NCBI GenBank assembly: GCA_963827065.1
Contig: CAWGZM010000014.1
Span: 248,001-312,000, forward strand
From: JACVRW01 sp963827065
Lineage (GTDB): Bacteria > Actinomycetota > Thermoleophilia > Solirubrobacterales > Thermoleophilaceae
Reading direction: 5' to 3'
Length of the DNA stretch: 64,000 bases
Shown: positions 43,571 to 52,460 of the stretch, in pieces
Numbering within the stretch: the first letter of the stretch is position 1
Layout of the letters: each line of letters opens with the position of its first letter
The notes under the pieces: model-generated
Seen by the model: the letters and a program-made list of their open reading frames with translations, nothing else
The model's database searches: none
What the model was told of the DNA's origin: nothing
Program-made: the position numbers and the translations under genes

Positions 43571-44770
43571 TCAATCGGGCAGCAGCGGCATCGAGGGACG
43601 GAGGCGGCGGCCGAGCTGCGACGCGCGCGTGATCGCCTCGCTGCCGAAGCGCTCACGCAGCTCGTCGACAGTGGTGTCGAGAGCCGAGGCGCTGCGTTCC
43701 TCGAGCGGCAGCGCGAGCTGGACCGCGTCGTCGTTCTCGAGGTTGGAGAGCGAGAGCCCGATGAGCGTGACGCCCTTCTCCTCGATCAGCGGCATCGCGG
43801 CCGCGAGCAGCTCCCGCGCCGTGGCGAGGATCGTGCGCGTCTCGAAGGTCGATTCAAGCAGCGTGTGCGAGCGGGTGGCACGCGCGAAGTCGTCGAAGCG
43901 AAGCCGCAGCGTCACGGTGCGGCAGGCGCGGTGCGCCTTGCGCAGCCGGCGGCAGAGCCGGTCCACGATCGCGACGAGCACGGCGTCTAGCGCGGACGGC
44001 GACTTCGGCGAGCGCCGGCCGAGCGCATGCTGCGATCCCATCGAGCGTCGCCGCCGGCCGGTTCGGACGCGCCGCGGGTCGTAGTTGTGCGCCAGCGAGT
44101 GGAGGTGGCGCCCGGACGCGCGACCGAGCATCTCGACGAGCTGGACCTCGGCGAGCTCCGCGACCTGGGCGACCGTCGTGATCCCGCGCCGGTGGAGCTT
44201 GTCCGCCGTGACCGGCCCGACCCCCCACAGCCGTTCGACGGGGAGCGGGTGCAGGAAGTCGAGCTCGCCGCCGGCCGGGACCACCAGCAGCCCGTCCGGC
44301 TTCGCGACGGCGCTCGCGACCTTGGCGAGGAACTTGGTGCACGCGACGCCGACCGTCAGCGGGAGCCCGACCTCCTCACGCATTCGACGCCGCAGCCGCT
44401 TCGCGATCTCGGCCGGCGTCCCGGCGAAGCGCTCCATCCCGCGCACGTCGAGGAACGCCTCATCGATCGATATCGCCTCGACGAGCGGCGACGTGTCGTC
44501 GAACACCTCGAGCATCGCCTTGCTCGCCTCCACGTACGCCGACATGCGGGGCTCGACCACGATCGCCTTGGGACAGAGCCGCCGGGCGCGGTGCCCGCCC
44601 ATGGCGCTTCGTACCCCGAACGCCTTGGCCTCGTAGCTGCAGGCGAGGACGACCCCTCCGCCGACGATCACGGGCTTGCCGCGCAGGCGCGGATCGTCGC
44701 GCTGCTCGACCGAGGCGAAGAACGAGTCGGCGTCCGCGTGGAGAATCGTGGCCTCGGCTGGCACGAACAC
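43571..44770 (-). CDS. dinB: DNA polymerase IV (Y-family)
   Basis: 399 residues from GTG. ILHADADSFFASVEQRDDPRLRGKPV has the first metal Asp, EAISIDEAFLDVRG the catalytic D-E pair, GVACTKFLAKVASAVAKPDGL and LWGVGPVTADKLHRRGI are the thumb/palm marks; a little-finger domain follows. No beta-clamp-binding motif is obvious at the end. It copies across damaged bases. A perfect LexA box overlaps the start codon, so SOS induction is expected. GTG at codon 3 is an alternative start. Confidence 0.93.
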   Translation of the reverse strand: MFVPAEATILHADADSFFASVEQRDDPRLRGKPVIVGGGVVLACSYEAKAFGVRSAMGGHRARRLCPKAIVVEPRMSAYVEASKAMLEVFDDTSPLVEAISIDEAFLDVRGMERFAGTPAEIAKRLRRRMREEVGLPLTVGVACTKFLAKVASAVAKPDGLLVVPAGGELDFLHPLPVERLWGVGPVTADKLHRRGITTVAQVAELAEVQLVEMLGRASGRHLHSLAHNYDPRRVRTGRRRRSMGSQHALGRRSPKSPSALDAVLVAIVDRLCRRLRKAHRACRTVTLRLRFDDFARATRSHTLLESTFETRTILATARELLAAAMPLIEEKGVTLIGLSLSNLENDDAVQLALPLEERSASALDTTVDELRERFGSEAITRASQLGRRLRPSMPLLPD

Positions 44771-44778
44771 ATGTTCGT
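44763..44778. promoter_or_regulatory. LexA (SOS) box of dinB
   Basis: ACGAAC-ACAT-GTTCGT, six-base perfect arms, containing CGAAC-N4-GTTCG, the Gram-positive/actinobacterial LexA consensus. It overlaps GTG 44770, so LexA bound here would block transcription of dinB directly. Confidence 0.85.
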
Positions 44779-44809
44779 ATCAAGCGCGGACGGAAGGGGC
44801 GGTGTCGCC

Positions 44810-45655
44810 TTAGACCGCGGAGGGCGCCGCGCCCGTCTCGAGCTCGACAAGCACCCCCGCGTGGTCCGACGGCCAGATCCCTCGGACCGGCTCGGCGCCT
44901 ATCCGGCGTGCGGAGAGGACGTGGCCGCGGCGCCCGCCGCGCGGCGGGCCCACGAGGACGTAGTCGATCCGCGCGCTCGGCTCCATGATTGCGGCGACGT
45001 GCGGGTTGGTCCGGTCCCATGTCCGTGAGGGCGCGCCGTCCGGCGCATAGCGCCACGCGTCGACGAGAACGAAGCGCTCGTGCGCAGGGGCGGTCTTGTG
45101 ACCGCAGAGCAGGCGGATCTCGTCGGAGTCGGGCTCTGCGTTCATGTCGCCGACGAGCACGACGGGATAGCGAGACTGATCGAGACCGGCGAGCCGCTCC
45201 ACCAGTGCGCGGACCTGGATGCAGCGGGTCGAGGAGTCCCACGGCGCAGCGGTGAGCTGGGTCGAGGCGACCGGGATGGGGCCATCCGGCGAGCTCACGA
45301 CACGCGCGATCGCGGTGCGACTCCCGTCGCCGGAGCCGCCGGCGGGCAGCGGGAGGTCGAAGCCGTCCTCGAGCGGCCAGCGCGACAGGATCACGTTGCC
45401 GACGGCGGCCGTGCATCCGGGAAGGCGCGAATGCCAGCGCTCCGGCTCGGGCGATGGGAGCCAGGCCCAATGCATCCCGAGCGCCTCGGCGAGCTCGGCG
45501 GCCAGATCGTGCTCCTCGTCCGCCGGGACCTCCTGCAGGCCGCAGATGTCCGGCCCCGCCTGCAGGAGGACCTCGAGGATCGCGGCCCGTCGCCTCGGCC
45601 ATGGCCCGAAGCGCCACCACAGGTTCCACGTCAGGATTCGGATCGGCCCGTGCAT
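44810..45655 (-). CDS. Endonuclease/exonuclease/phosphatase family protein
   Basis: 281 residues. IRILTWNLWWRFGPW, ICGLQEVPADEEHDL (metal Glu), VLVGDMNAEPDSDEI (Asp/Asn), ARIDYVLVG and the terminal WPSDHAGVLVELE (catalytic Asp-His) are the EEP blocks in order. No signal peptide, so it is cytoplasmic. Substrate could be DNA ends, a phosphoester or a lipid phosphate. It sits 39 bases upstream of dinB on the same strand; the LexA box between them argues for separate control. Divergent from the lipase-like gene. Confidence 0.88.
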   Translation of the reverse strand: MHGPIRILTWNLWWRFGPWPRRRAAILEVLLQAGPDICGLQEVPADEEHDLAAELAEALGMHWAWLPSPEPERWHSRLPGCTAAVGNVILSRWPLEDGFDLPLPAGGSGDGSRTAIARVVSSPDGPIPVASTQLTAAPWDSSTRCIQVRALVERLAGLDQSRYPVVLVGDMNAEPDSDEIRLLCGHKTAPAHERFVLVDAWRYAPDGAPSRTWDRTNPHVAAIMEPSARIDYVLVGPPRGGRRGHVLSARRIGAEPVRGIWPSDHAGVLVELETGAAPSAV

Positions 45656-45753
45656 CGAGGCGATGCCGGAACGGTACGGCCATTGAGGCGCACGCCGGTC
45701 CATGTGAGACATTGCCCGTGAGCTGTTCCACCTCGACTCGGCAGGAGGCGCTG

Positions 45754-46947
45754 GTGCGAAAGGCGGAGATCCGGGCGCTGGGCGAGCTGGCCGGCGAGCT
45801 GCTGGCCGCCGGCGGCAAGGTCGTGGGCGACATGCACGCGGGCATCGCATCGCGGCCCTTTGCGGCGCTGGGCCCGACGGCGCGCCCGGTGCAGGCGATC
45901 CACGACGGCATCTCGACGGCGATCTACTCCGGGCTGCGCACCGGACTGCGGGCCGCCGGTCGCGGCGGGGGTGAGCTGGCCGCCCTCCGCTCCGGTGAGG
46001 AGGGGTCGCCGCTCGCCTCCACCCTCCGCGGGTCGCTGGCGCTCGGCGCCCTGAATGGGCTGTACGGCAACCACCTCGAGGCACACGGCAACGAGCTCGC
46101 GCTTCCCATGACGCTCCGCCCCGACGGCGAGCCCGGCCCGTGCATCGCCGTCTTCGTCCACGGCCTGTGCGAGACCGACGACGCCTGGCACGTGCTGCCC
46201 CCGGGCGGCGAGCCCGGACGGCCGGCCTACGGCGACCGCCTACGCGACGAGCTCGGCCTGACGCCGCTCTACCTCAGCTACAACACGGGCCTCCACATCT
46301 CGGACAACGGGCGCCGGCTCGCGGAGCTGCTCGATGATCTCGAGCGTGACTGGCCCGTCCCGGTCGACGAGATCACGCTCGTCGGCCACTCGATGGGCGG
46401 CCTCGTCGCGCGCAGCGCCTGCCACCACGCGGTGGTTGCCGGCCTGTCCTGGAGCCGCGCAGTCCGGCATGTCTTCTGCCTCGGTTCCCCGCACCTCGGC
46501 GCGGATCTCGAGAAGGGCGTGAACGTGCTCGGCTGGGCCCTCGGCAGGCTGCCGGAAACCCGCGCGTTCGGCGAGGTCCTCAACGCGCGCAGCGCAGGCA
46601 TCAAGGACCTCCGCTACGGCTCCTGCGTCGAGGATGACTGGCGCGACGGCGATCTCGACGAATTGCTCCGCGACCGCTGCAGCGAGGTTCCCTTCCTTCC
46701 GGGCGCCGCCTACTACTTCGTCGCCGCGAGCCTGCGCGACGGGCCCGTCGGGTCGCTGTTCGGCGACCTCCTCGTGCGCCTGCCGAGCGCATCCGGGCGC
46801 GGCAGTGGCCGCGGGCGCCGGATCGAGTTCGAGGTCGACAACGGCCGCGAGCTGACCGGGCTGACGCACTTCGACCTGCTGAACCACCCGGACGTCTACG
46901 AGCAGCTGCGCACCTGGATCAGGCGGGCGGATCGAACACCGTCGTGA
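45754..46947 (+). CDS. Alpha/beta hydrolase, triacylglycerol lipase/PGAP1-like
   Basis: 397 residues from GTG, with AGGAGG five bases upstream. An N-terminal 110-residue helical part resembling a phasin-like or esterase leader, then CIAVFVHGLCETDDAWHV, LGLTPLYLSYNTGLHISDNG, nucleophile LVGHSMGGLVARSA (G-H-S-M-G), CLGSPHLGADLEKGVN and a late LTHFDLLNHPDVYEQL with the presumed histidine. Such proteins hydrolyse lipid or polyhydroxyalkanoate-like esters. Its 3' end overlaps the convergent methyltransferase gene by 29 bases. Confidence 0.82.
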   Translation: MRKAEIRALGELAGELLAAGGKVVGDMHAGIASRPFAALGPTARPVQAIHDGISTAIYSGLRTGLRAAGRGGGELAALRSGEEGSPLASTLRGSLALGALNGLYGNHLEAHGNELALPMTLRPDGEPGPCIAVFVHGLCETDDAWHVLPPGGEPGRPAYGDRLRDELGLTPLYLSYNTGLHISDNGRRLAELLDDLERDWPVPVDEITLVGHSMGGLVARSACHHAVVAGLSWSRAVRHVFCLGSPHLGADLEKGVNVLGWALGRLPETRAFGEVLNARSAGIKDLRYGSCVEDDWRDGDLDELLRDRCSEVPFLPGAAYYFVAASLRDGPVGSLFGDLLVRLPSASGRGSGRGRRIEFEVDNGRELTGLTHFDLLNHPDVYEQLRTWIRRADRTPS

Positions 46948-47299
46948 CGCTGCCGCCCGGCGCCAGCCACGGCTTGACCAGGGCGTGGGCTCGTCCTGGC
47001 TCGCGATGGAAGAGGCCCACCCGCACGGCGAAGATCTTGTCGAAGCGGCGCTCGCCGAGCTTCAGGTCCTCGAGCGCGCCGACGAGGAACTCGGCCCTGC
47101 CGGCCGCGACGTGCTGGGCGTTGCGGCGCTCCGCGGCCTCGATCATCTTGGGGGAGCGGTCGATCGCGGTCAGGCGGCCGCCGTCGAGCCGCTCGCAGAC
47201 ATAGGTCGCGGCGACGCCGTGGCCACAGCCGATCTCGAGCACGCGCTCGTCCGGCTGGACGTCCAGCTCCTCGACCACCTTCCGCAGGCGATCGCTCAC
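46919..47299 (-). CDS. Short class I SAM-dependent methyltransferase
   Basis: 126 residues from GTG 47299. VLEIGCGHGVAATYVCERL is motif I, LTAIDRSPKMIEAAERR the acidic loop, FDKIFAVRVGLFH motif II-like, and LAPGGSVTTVFDPP the end. The usual C-terminal substrate half is short, so it may be truncated or a minimal methyltransferase. The GTGA overlap with the MarR stop shows it is translated with that regulator. Confidence 0.8.
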   Translation of the reverse strand: MSDRLRKVVEELDVQPDERVLEIGCGHGVAATYVCERLDGGRLTAIDRSPKMIEAAERRNAQHVAAGRAEFLVGALEDLKLGERRFDKIFAVRVGLFHREPGRAHALVKPWLAPGGSVTTVFDPPA

Positions 47300-47751
47300 A
47301 GCGTCTCGTTCAGCTCCTTCAGCAGCTGGCGCAGCGTGCGGATCTTCCGCTCGCCGAGCTGTGCGGTCCACTCGGCCTCCATGTCGACGACGAACTCGGC
47401 CGCGATCTCGTAGACCTCCCGCCCGCGCGCGGTGGCCCGGACGAGCTTCGCGCGCCGGTCGGTTGGGTCGGGCACGCGCTCGACATAGCCGTGCCGCTCG
47501 AGGTGCGCCACCAACTCGGCCATCGATTGCTTGGTCACCTGCGCCCGCTCCGCGAGCACGCTCACGCGCGTGCCGCCGTCGTCCAGGAACTGGAAGACGT
47601 TGCCGTGCGGGGTGCGCACCTCCGGGTGGCCGCGCTCGGCAAAGCGGTCGTGGAGCCGCGCCGAGGCGATCCGGAAGGGCTCGCGGAGCAGGATCCCCAG
47701 GTTGTCGGAGGCGGTGCGCTCGCTGGGGCTGTGGGTGACTCGGCTTGACAT
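47296..47751 (-). CDS. MarR family transcriptional regulator
   Basis: 151 residues. RTPHGNVFQFLDDGGTRVSVLAERAQVTKQSMAELVAHLERHGYVERVPDPTDRRAKLVRATARG is a standard MarR winged helix with dimerising ends. It has two identical palindromes in its divergent promoter, one over each promoter, so it probably represses itself, its methyltransferase partner and the cupin/PPOX pair. No cysteine is in the sensor region, so a small-molecule ligand is more likely than thiol sensing. Confidence 0.9.
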   Translation of the reverse strand: MSSRVTHSPSERTASDNLGILLREPFRIASARLHDRFAERGHPEVRTPHGNVFQFLDDGGTRVSVLAERAQVTKQSMAELVAHLERHGYVERVPDPTDRRAKLVRATARGREVYEIAAEFVVDMEAEWTAQLGERKIRTLRQLLKELNETL

Positions 47752-47804
47752 TGGACAGGATGCCTGTCTATCGTACCGGTGGAACACAAGACAGGCAACC
47801 TGTC
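47745..47804. promoter_or_regulatory. Divergent MarR/cupin promoters with two identical operators
   Basis: Plus strand: TTGACA (47745-47750), 18 bp, TATCGT (47769-47774). Minus strand: TTGCCT, 17 bp, TACGAT (47770-47775), overlapping the plus -10. Operator 1 GACAGG-ATG-CCTGTC (47754-47768) fills the plus spacer. Operator 2 GACAGG-CAA-CCTGTC (47790-47804) overlaps the minus -35. Centres are 36 bp apart. Confidence 0.8.
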
Positions 47805-47825
47805 CTTTCTAGCAAGGAGCCATCA

Positions 47826-48269
47826 ATGACAGCGTCCACCACCCCGCCCGACCGCCTCACGGTCGGCATCGACGAGCTCACGTTCCGGGTGACCAGTGCC
47901 GACAGCGGCGGCGCGCTGCTCGCGTTCGAGGTCCGTATGCCAGCGGGCGGCGGCCCTCCAGGTCTCCATCGCCACGACGCCGCGGAGCTGTACCGGGTCG
48001 AGCGCGGCGAGTTCGCCTTTTACCTCGCGGACGACGACGGTCAGGTGACCCGCTCGACAGCCGGGCCCGGGGATGTCGTCGCGATCGCCGGCCGGCGCGA
48101 GCACACGGTTCGCAACGAGTCGGGCGCGGAGAGCGCGGCATTCGTCGTCCTTGCGCCGGGAGCGGCCTTCGAGCGCTTCGTGCGCGCCGCGGCGGTGAGC
48201 GACGACGTGATTGCGCTCGCCGCCGAGCACGGCGTCGAGATCACCCGTCCGCTCGAGGCGATCCGATGA
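47826..48269 (+). CDS. Cupin-domain protein
   Basis: 147 residues. AGGAG (47815-47819) precedes the ATG. LLAFEVRMPAGGGPPGLHRHDAAELYRVERGEFAFYL holds the first cupin motif (H-x-H, E) and GPGDVVAIAGRREHTVRNES the second (H), so three His and one Glu can bind a metal. Could be a dioxygenase, isomerase or simple binding protein. It is under the MarR-controlled promoter and couples to the PPOX gene by ATGA. Confidence 0.87.
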   Translation: MTASTTPPDRLTVGIDELTFRVTSADSGGALLAFEVRMPAGGGPPGLHRHDAAELYRVERGEFAFYLADDDGQVTRSTAGPGDVVAIAGRREHTVRNESGAESAAFVVLAPGAAFERFVRAAAVSDDVIALAAEHGVEITRPLEAIR

Positions 48270-48679
48270 GCGCGCCGGTCCTGACCGGGACCGAGCCGCG
48301 GCTCGAGCCGCTCGCCCGGCGCTGGGCCGTCCTTCTGCGGACCCGCAAGCGCGACCGCAGCTGGGTCGGCACGCCGGTCAACCTGGCGGTCGACGGCGAG
48401 CGCGCCTACTTCGGCACTCCCGCGGACAGCTGGAAGGTGAGGCGCCTGCGCAACTTCGACGAGGTGGAGGTGGCGCCCAGCACCCTTCGCGGCAGGCCGG
48501 TCGGCCCGGCGCTCGCCGCTCGCGCACGTCGGCTGGACGGCGACGAGGCACGCGCGGCCGAGCGCCTGCTGATTCGCAGGTACCCGATCGTCCATCGCTT
48601 CGTGGTGCCACTCGAGCTGCGCCTCAAGCGGACGACGAACGTCCTCTACGAGCTGAGCGGCTGGTCAGGAGCCGACTGA
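48266..48679 (+). CDS. PPOX-class (F420-dependent-type) oxidoreductase
   Basis: 137 residues. LLRTRKRDRSWVGTPVNLAVDGERAYFGTPADSWKVRRLRNFDEVEVAPST is the split-barrel flavin/F420-binding fold; GRPVGPALAARARRLDGDEARAAERLLIRRYPIVHRF and YELSGW complete it. Actinobacterial members reduce small molecules with F420H2. In an operon with a cupin and facing a MarR, it suggests a detoxification cassette. Overlaps the convergent nhaA gene by 15 bases. Confidence 0.82.
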   Translation: MSAPVLTGTEPRLEPLARRWAVLLRTRKRDRSWVGTPVNLAVDGERAYFGTPADSWKVRRLRNFDEVEVAPSTLRGRPVGPALAARARRLDGDEARAAERLLIRRYPIVHRFVVPLELRLKRTTNVLYELSGWSGAD

Positions 48680-50563
48680 CGCCGCCCGGCGCTGAAGAGC
48701 CGTCTTGCGTGCGCGCCGCACCGCCTCGCTGAGCGTCTCGACGTCGTACGCGCCCTGGTGGCGGGCGCCGTTGATGAAGAACGTGGGCGTGCCGGCCACC
48801 CCGCTGGCGTCGGCGCTTGCCACGTCCTCGCCGATCCGGTCGGCGTGCTCGCGGCGGCGCAGGTCGTCCCAGAAGCGGTGCATGTCGAGCCCCAGGTCGT
48901 CGGCGTGCCGCGCCAGATCGGTCGGGGCGAGCCTGTCCTGGTTTTGGAGCAGCTGATCGTGCATCTCCCAGAACGAGTCCTGCGCCGCCGCCGCCTCGGC
49001 GGCCTCCGCCGCCATCTGGGCGTTCGGATGGACGTCGTTCAAAGGCAGGTGGCGCCAGACGTAGCGCAGGTCGTCCCCGAAGGAGTCGAGCAGCGAGCGG
49101 ATCGCGATCTCGGCCTGCCCGCAGTAGGGGCACTGGTAGTCGCCGTACTCGAGGAGCGTCACCGGGGCGTCCTCCGGGCCGCGGACGTGGTCGCGATCAG
49201 GGTCGACGTCGTCGGAGAGGTCGAGCACGATGTCGGTGGCGCCCGCCGGCTGGCGCACGCGGATCGAGGCCGGCAGCCTCGGGATGATCACGCGGAAGAT
49301 CACCCAGCTGAGCAGAGCCGAGATGATCGCGGCGCCGAGGATTCCGAGCTTCGCCTCGTCCAGTTCCTGCCCGCTGAAGGCGATGCTCGCGATCAGCAGC
49401 GAAACCGTGAAGCCGATGCCGGCAACCGCGCCGCCGCCGATGATGGCGGGCCAGCTGAGCGCGAGACGCAGCCCGGACAGCCACGGGCGCGAGGCGAGCC
49501 AGGCGGCCGTGCAGATCCCGATCGGCTTGCCGAGGACGTAGCCGCAGATGATCCCGAGCGTGATCGGCGAGGACGCGGCGTCGCCGAGCAGCTCGCCGTC
49601 GATGTGGATGCCGAGGTTGGCGAGCGCGAACAGCGGCACGATCACGAAGCCGGTCCAGGGGTGGAGCCGGTACTGAAGGCGCTCGTTGACCGACAGCGCG
49701 GACGCGATGCCCTGCTGAGCGGAACGGGCGAGCTCCGGAGTTGGCTGTTCGCGGAAGGAGCGCGTCTGCTCGGTGGCCCTCTCGAGGTCTCCGCGGGCGG
49801 GGGCGTAGGCGGCTGTGGCGAGCCCAACCGCGAGGCCGGTAATGACGGGATCGACGCCGGACTCGTGGAGCGCGACCCAGACCGCCACGCCCAGAAGGGC
49901 GGCAGCCTGCAGGCGCCAAGGGACCGGCACGAAGCGAAGCACGAGCAGCACCGCGAACAGGCCGAGCGCGATCAGCAGGGGCATGAGCTCGACCTGCTCC
50001 GTGTAGACGGTTGCGATCACGAGCAGCGCCACCAGGTCGTCGATCACGACCAGCGTGAGCAGGCGCACGCGCAGCCGCGTCGCGCCGGGCGCCACGAGCG
50101 CAAGAACGCCGAGAGCGAACGCGGTGTCGGTCGACATCGAGGCCCCCCAGCCGTCCGCCGACGGCTCCCCGGCGTTGATCGCCAGGTAGATCAGCACTGG
50201 CACGACGAGGCCCCCCAGCGCAGCCAGCACCGGGATCGCCACTCGGCGCCGGTCGCGTAGCTCGCCCAGATCCATCTCGCGCTTGGCCTCGAGCCCGACG
50301 ACGAGGAAGAAGAACGTCATCAGCCCCTCGTTGACCCAGTCGCGCAGGTCGAGCGAGATTCCATCGTCGCCGATCCGGATCGAGAGGTCGGTCGTCCAGA
50401 ACGACTCGTACGAGTCCCACCAAGGGGAGTTCGCCCATATCAGCGCGGCCACCGAGGCAACGAGCAGCGCGAGCGCGCCGCTCGTCTCGGTGTTGACGAA
50501 GCTGCGCAGCGGTGCGGCCAGGTTGCGCGCCCACGCCGTGCGGCCCTCGAACTGCGTGTTCAT
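48665..50563 (-). CDS. nhaA: NhaA Na+/H+ antiporter fused to a DsbA-like thioredoxin domain
   Basis: 632 residues. The NhaA part (about 1-430) has the family residues STDTAFALGVLALV and LVVIDDLVALLVIA with the two ion-binding Asp, plus about eleven to twelve helices. After a linker (about 435-465) comes a thioredoxin_4/DsbA domain with Y-Q-C478-P-Y-C481 and the cis-proline in VAGTPTFFINGARH. Such fusions occur in actinobacteria. The antiporter exports Na+ at high pH; the role of the redox domain is unknown. A -10-like TAGTCT ends nine bases before the ATG. Confidence 0.92.
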   Translation of the reverse strand: MNTQFEGRTAWARNLAAPLRSFVNTETSGALALLVASVAALIWANSPWWDSYESFWTTDLSIRIGDDGISLDLRDWVNEGLMTFFFLVVGLEAKREMDLGELRDRRRVAIPVLAALGGLVVPVLIYLAINAGEPSADGWGASMSTDTAFALGVLALVAPGATRLRVRLLTLVVIDDLVALLVIATVYTEQVELMPLLIALGLFAVLLVLRFVPVPWRLQAAALLGVAVWVALHESGVDPVITGLAVGLATAAYAPARGDLERATEQTRSFREQPTPELARSAQQGIASALSVNERLQYRLHPWTGFVIVPLFALANLGIHIDGELLGDAASSPITLGIICGYVLGKPIGICTAAWLASRPWLSGLRLALSWPAIIGGGAVAGIGFTVSLLIASIAFSGQELDEAKLGILGAAIISALLSWVIFRVIIPRLPASIRVRQPAGATDIVLDLSDDVDPDRDHVRGPEDAPVTLLEYGDYQCPYCGQAEIAIRSLLDSFGDDLRYVWRHLPLNDVHPNAQMAAEAAEAAAAQDSFWEMHDQLLQNQDRLAPTDLARHADDLGLDMHRFWDDLRRREHADRIGEDVASADASGVAGTPTFFINGARHQGAYDVETLSEAVRRARKTALQRRAASVGS

Positions 50564-50648
50564 GCGCGCCAGAGACTAGGCGGCGGGTGCTGGCGGGCCG
50601 CGATACGGTCGGCCGCATGGCCGACGAGCTGACGATCACAGCGAACAG

Positions 50649-52415
50649 CTAGGCGTAGAGGCGCTCGATCTCGTCGGCGTAGCGCTTCTCGATCGAGCGC
50701 CGCTTCAGCTTCATGGTGGGCGTGAGCTCGGGGCCGCCCGGCATCCAGTCGCGGTCGAGCAGGCGGTAGCGCTTGATCTGCTCCACGCGCGCGAGCCGCT
50801 CGTTGGCGCGCTCCACCGCCGCGGCGATCTCGGCGTGCAGGGCGTCCGGCCCCAGCGCCGCCGAGGGGTCGGCGTCGGGCGTCAGCAGCGCGACGTTGTA
50901 GGGCCGGCCGTCGCCGATCACGCAGGCCTGGCCGATCAGGCCGCTCGCGGCCTTGATGGCCGACTCGATGTTCGCCGGCGACATGTTCTTGCCGGCGCTG
51001 TTGATGATGAGCTCCTTCTTGCGGTCGACGATCCGCAGGTAGCCGTCCTCGTCGAGCACGCCCACGTCGCCGGTGTGCAGCCAGCCGCCGGCGTCGATCG
51101 CCTCACCGGTCTGGTCGGGCCGGTTGCGGTAGCCGCGCATCAGCATGTCGCCGCGCACCAGCACCTCGCCGTCGTCCGCGAGCCGCAGCTCCACGCCCGG
51201 CAGGGGCGGGCCGACCGTTCCGATCCGGGGCCGCCCGGGCGGGTTGGCCGTCGTGACCGCAGAGGTCTCCGAGAGGCCGTAGACCTCCAGGATCGGCAGG
51301 CCGATCGCGTGGAAGAAGCCGAGCACCTCGGGCGGCACCGGCGCAGCCGCGCAGACCGCGACCTCGCAGCGGTCCAAGCCGAGCCGCCGGCGGATGCCGG
51401 ACAGGACGAGCTCGTCGGCGCGCTCGCGCTCGGCCTGGAGCTCCTCTGGCACGGGCTCGCCGCGCTGCTCGAGCTCGACCGCGCGACGCCCTGCCGCGAG
51501 CGCCCATTCCACGGCCTCGCGGCGGTTAGGGTCGGGCTCGGAGCCCAGCGCGGCCTCCACGCCGGCCTTGAGCTTCTGCCAGATCCGCGGCACGGCCGCG
51601 AACACCGTCGGCCGCACGTCCGGGAGCAGCTCCGCCACCTGGCGCGGGTCGGGGCAGGACGTGACCGCCTGGCCGAAGAGCATTCCGGCGTAGTGGCACG
51701 CGAAGCGGTCCGCGATGTGCGCCGAGGGCAGGTAGGAGATCGTCACGCCGCCGGGATGCAGTCCCCAGGCCGCGTACAAGCCGCGCCACGCGGAGAGCAG
51801 ATTGTGGTGGGTGAGCTCGACCCCCTTCGGCGGGCCGGTCGTGCCTGACGTGTATATGAGCGTCAGCAGGTCGTCCCCGCCCACCGCGCGCCAGCTGGCC
51901 TCGAAGTCGAAGCCGGGCGACTTCCTCAGTTCGAGCTCGTCCAGCGTGAGCGTGCCGTGCTCGCCGTCCACGAGGACGAGCGCGCCGAGCGACCGCTCGC
52001 CCCGCTCGAGCGCCTGCTCGAGCCGTCCCTGCAGGGCCGTCTCGGTCACGGCCACGCGGGCGCCCGAGTCGCGCAGCAGGAACTCGATCTGCTCGGGTGG
52101 GCTCGTCACGTAGACCGAGAACGGCACGGCGCCGAGATGCAGGGCCGCCGCGTCGAGCAGATGGAACTCGACGCGGTTCGTCAGGAGCAGCGCGAGCGTG
52201 TCGCCGCGCCGGAGCCCGAGCGAGTGCAGTCCTTCAGCCAGCCGGCGCACGCGCTCGCCGTACTCATGCCAGCTGACCCCCGCGGGATGGCGGGCGTCGG
52301 CGAGCGCGATCTCGTCCACGCGCTCGGCGGCGGTGCGTTGGAAGGCTGCGCAGAGGGTGTCGTCGCCGAGCGTGCCCGGGGCGTCTGCGCTGGGGAGGGC
52401 GGTGGAGGTGGCCAT
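50649..52415 (-). CDS. Long-chain fatty acid--CoA ligase-like, AMP-forming
   Basis: 588 residues. LLTLIYTSGTTGPPKGVELTHHN is the AMP-binding P-loop, VYGLSETSAVTTANP, GWLHTGDVGVLDEDGYL and IVDRKKELIINSAGKNMSPANIE (the catalytic Lys of the DRKKEL hinge) are the FadD15-like long-form motifs. It activates fatty acids to acyl-CoA. Start ATG 52415. It is the next gene downstream of the LAL regulator on the same strand, 55 bases away with a hairpin between. Confidence 0.9.
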   Translation of the reverse strand: MATSTALPSADAPGTLGDDTLCAAFQRTAAERVDEIALADARHPAGVSWHEYGERVRRLAEGLHSLGLRRGDTLALLLTNRVEFHLLDAAALHLGAVPFSVYVTSPPEQIEFLLRDSGARVAVTETALQGRLEQALERGERSLGALVLVDGEHGTLTLDELELRKSPGFDFEASWRAVGGDDLLTLIYTSGTTGPPKGVELTHHNLLSAWRGLYAAWGLHPGGVTISYLPSAHIADRFACHYAGMLFGQAVTSCPDPRQVAELLPDVRPTVFAAVPRIWQKLKAGVEAALGSEPDPNRREAVEWALAAGRRAVELEQRGEPVPEELQAERERADELVLSGIRRRLGLDRCEVAVCAAAPVPPEVLGFFHAIGLPILEVYGLSETSAVTTANPPGRPRIGTVGPPLPGVELRLADDGEVLVRGDMLMRGYRNRPDQTGEAIDAGGWLHTGDVGVLDEDGYLRIVDRKKELIINSAGKNMSPANIESAIKAASGLIGQACVIGDGRPYNVALLTPDADPSAALGPDALHAEIAAAVERANERLARVEQIKRYRLLDRDWMPGGPELTPTMKLKRRSIEKRYADEIERLYA

Positions 52416-52460
52416 GGGGCGATCGTGGCGTCGTGACCGGCCCTTCGCATCGTGGGCCGA

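Noticed and set aside
50617..50652. Eleven-codon ORF MADELTITANS before the acyl-CoA ligase stop
   Set aside because: Too short, no ribosome-binding site; could be the rest of a lost gene but nothing supports it.
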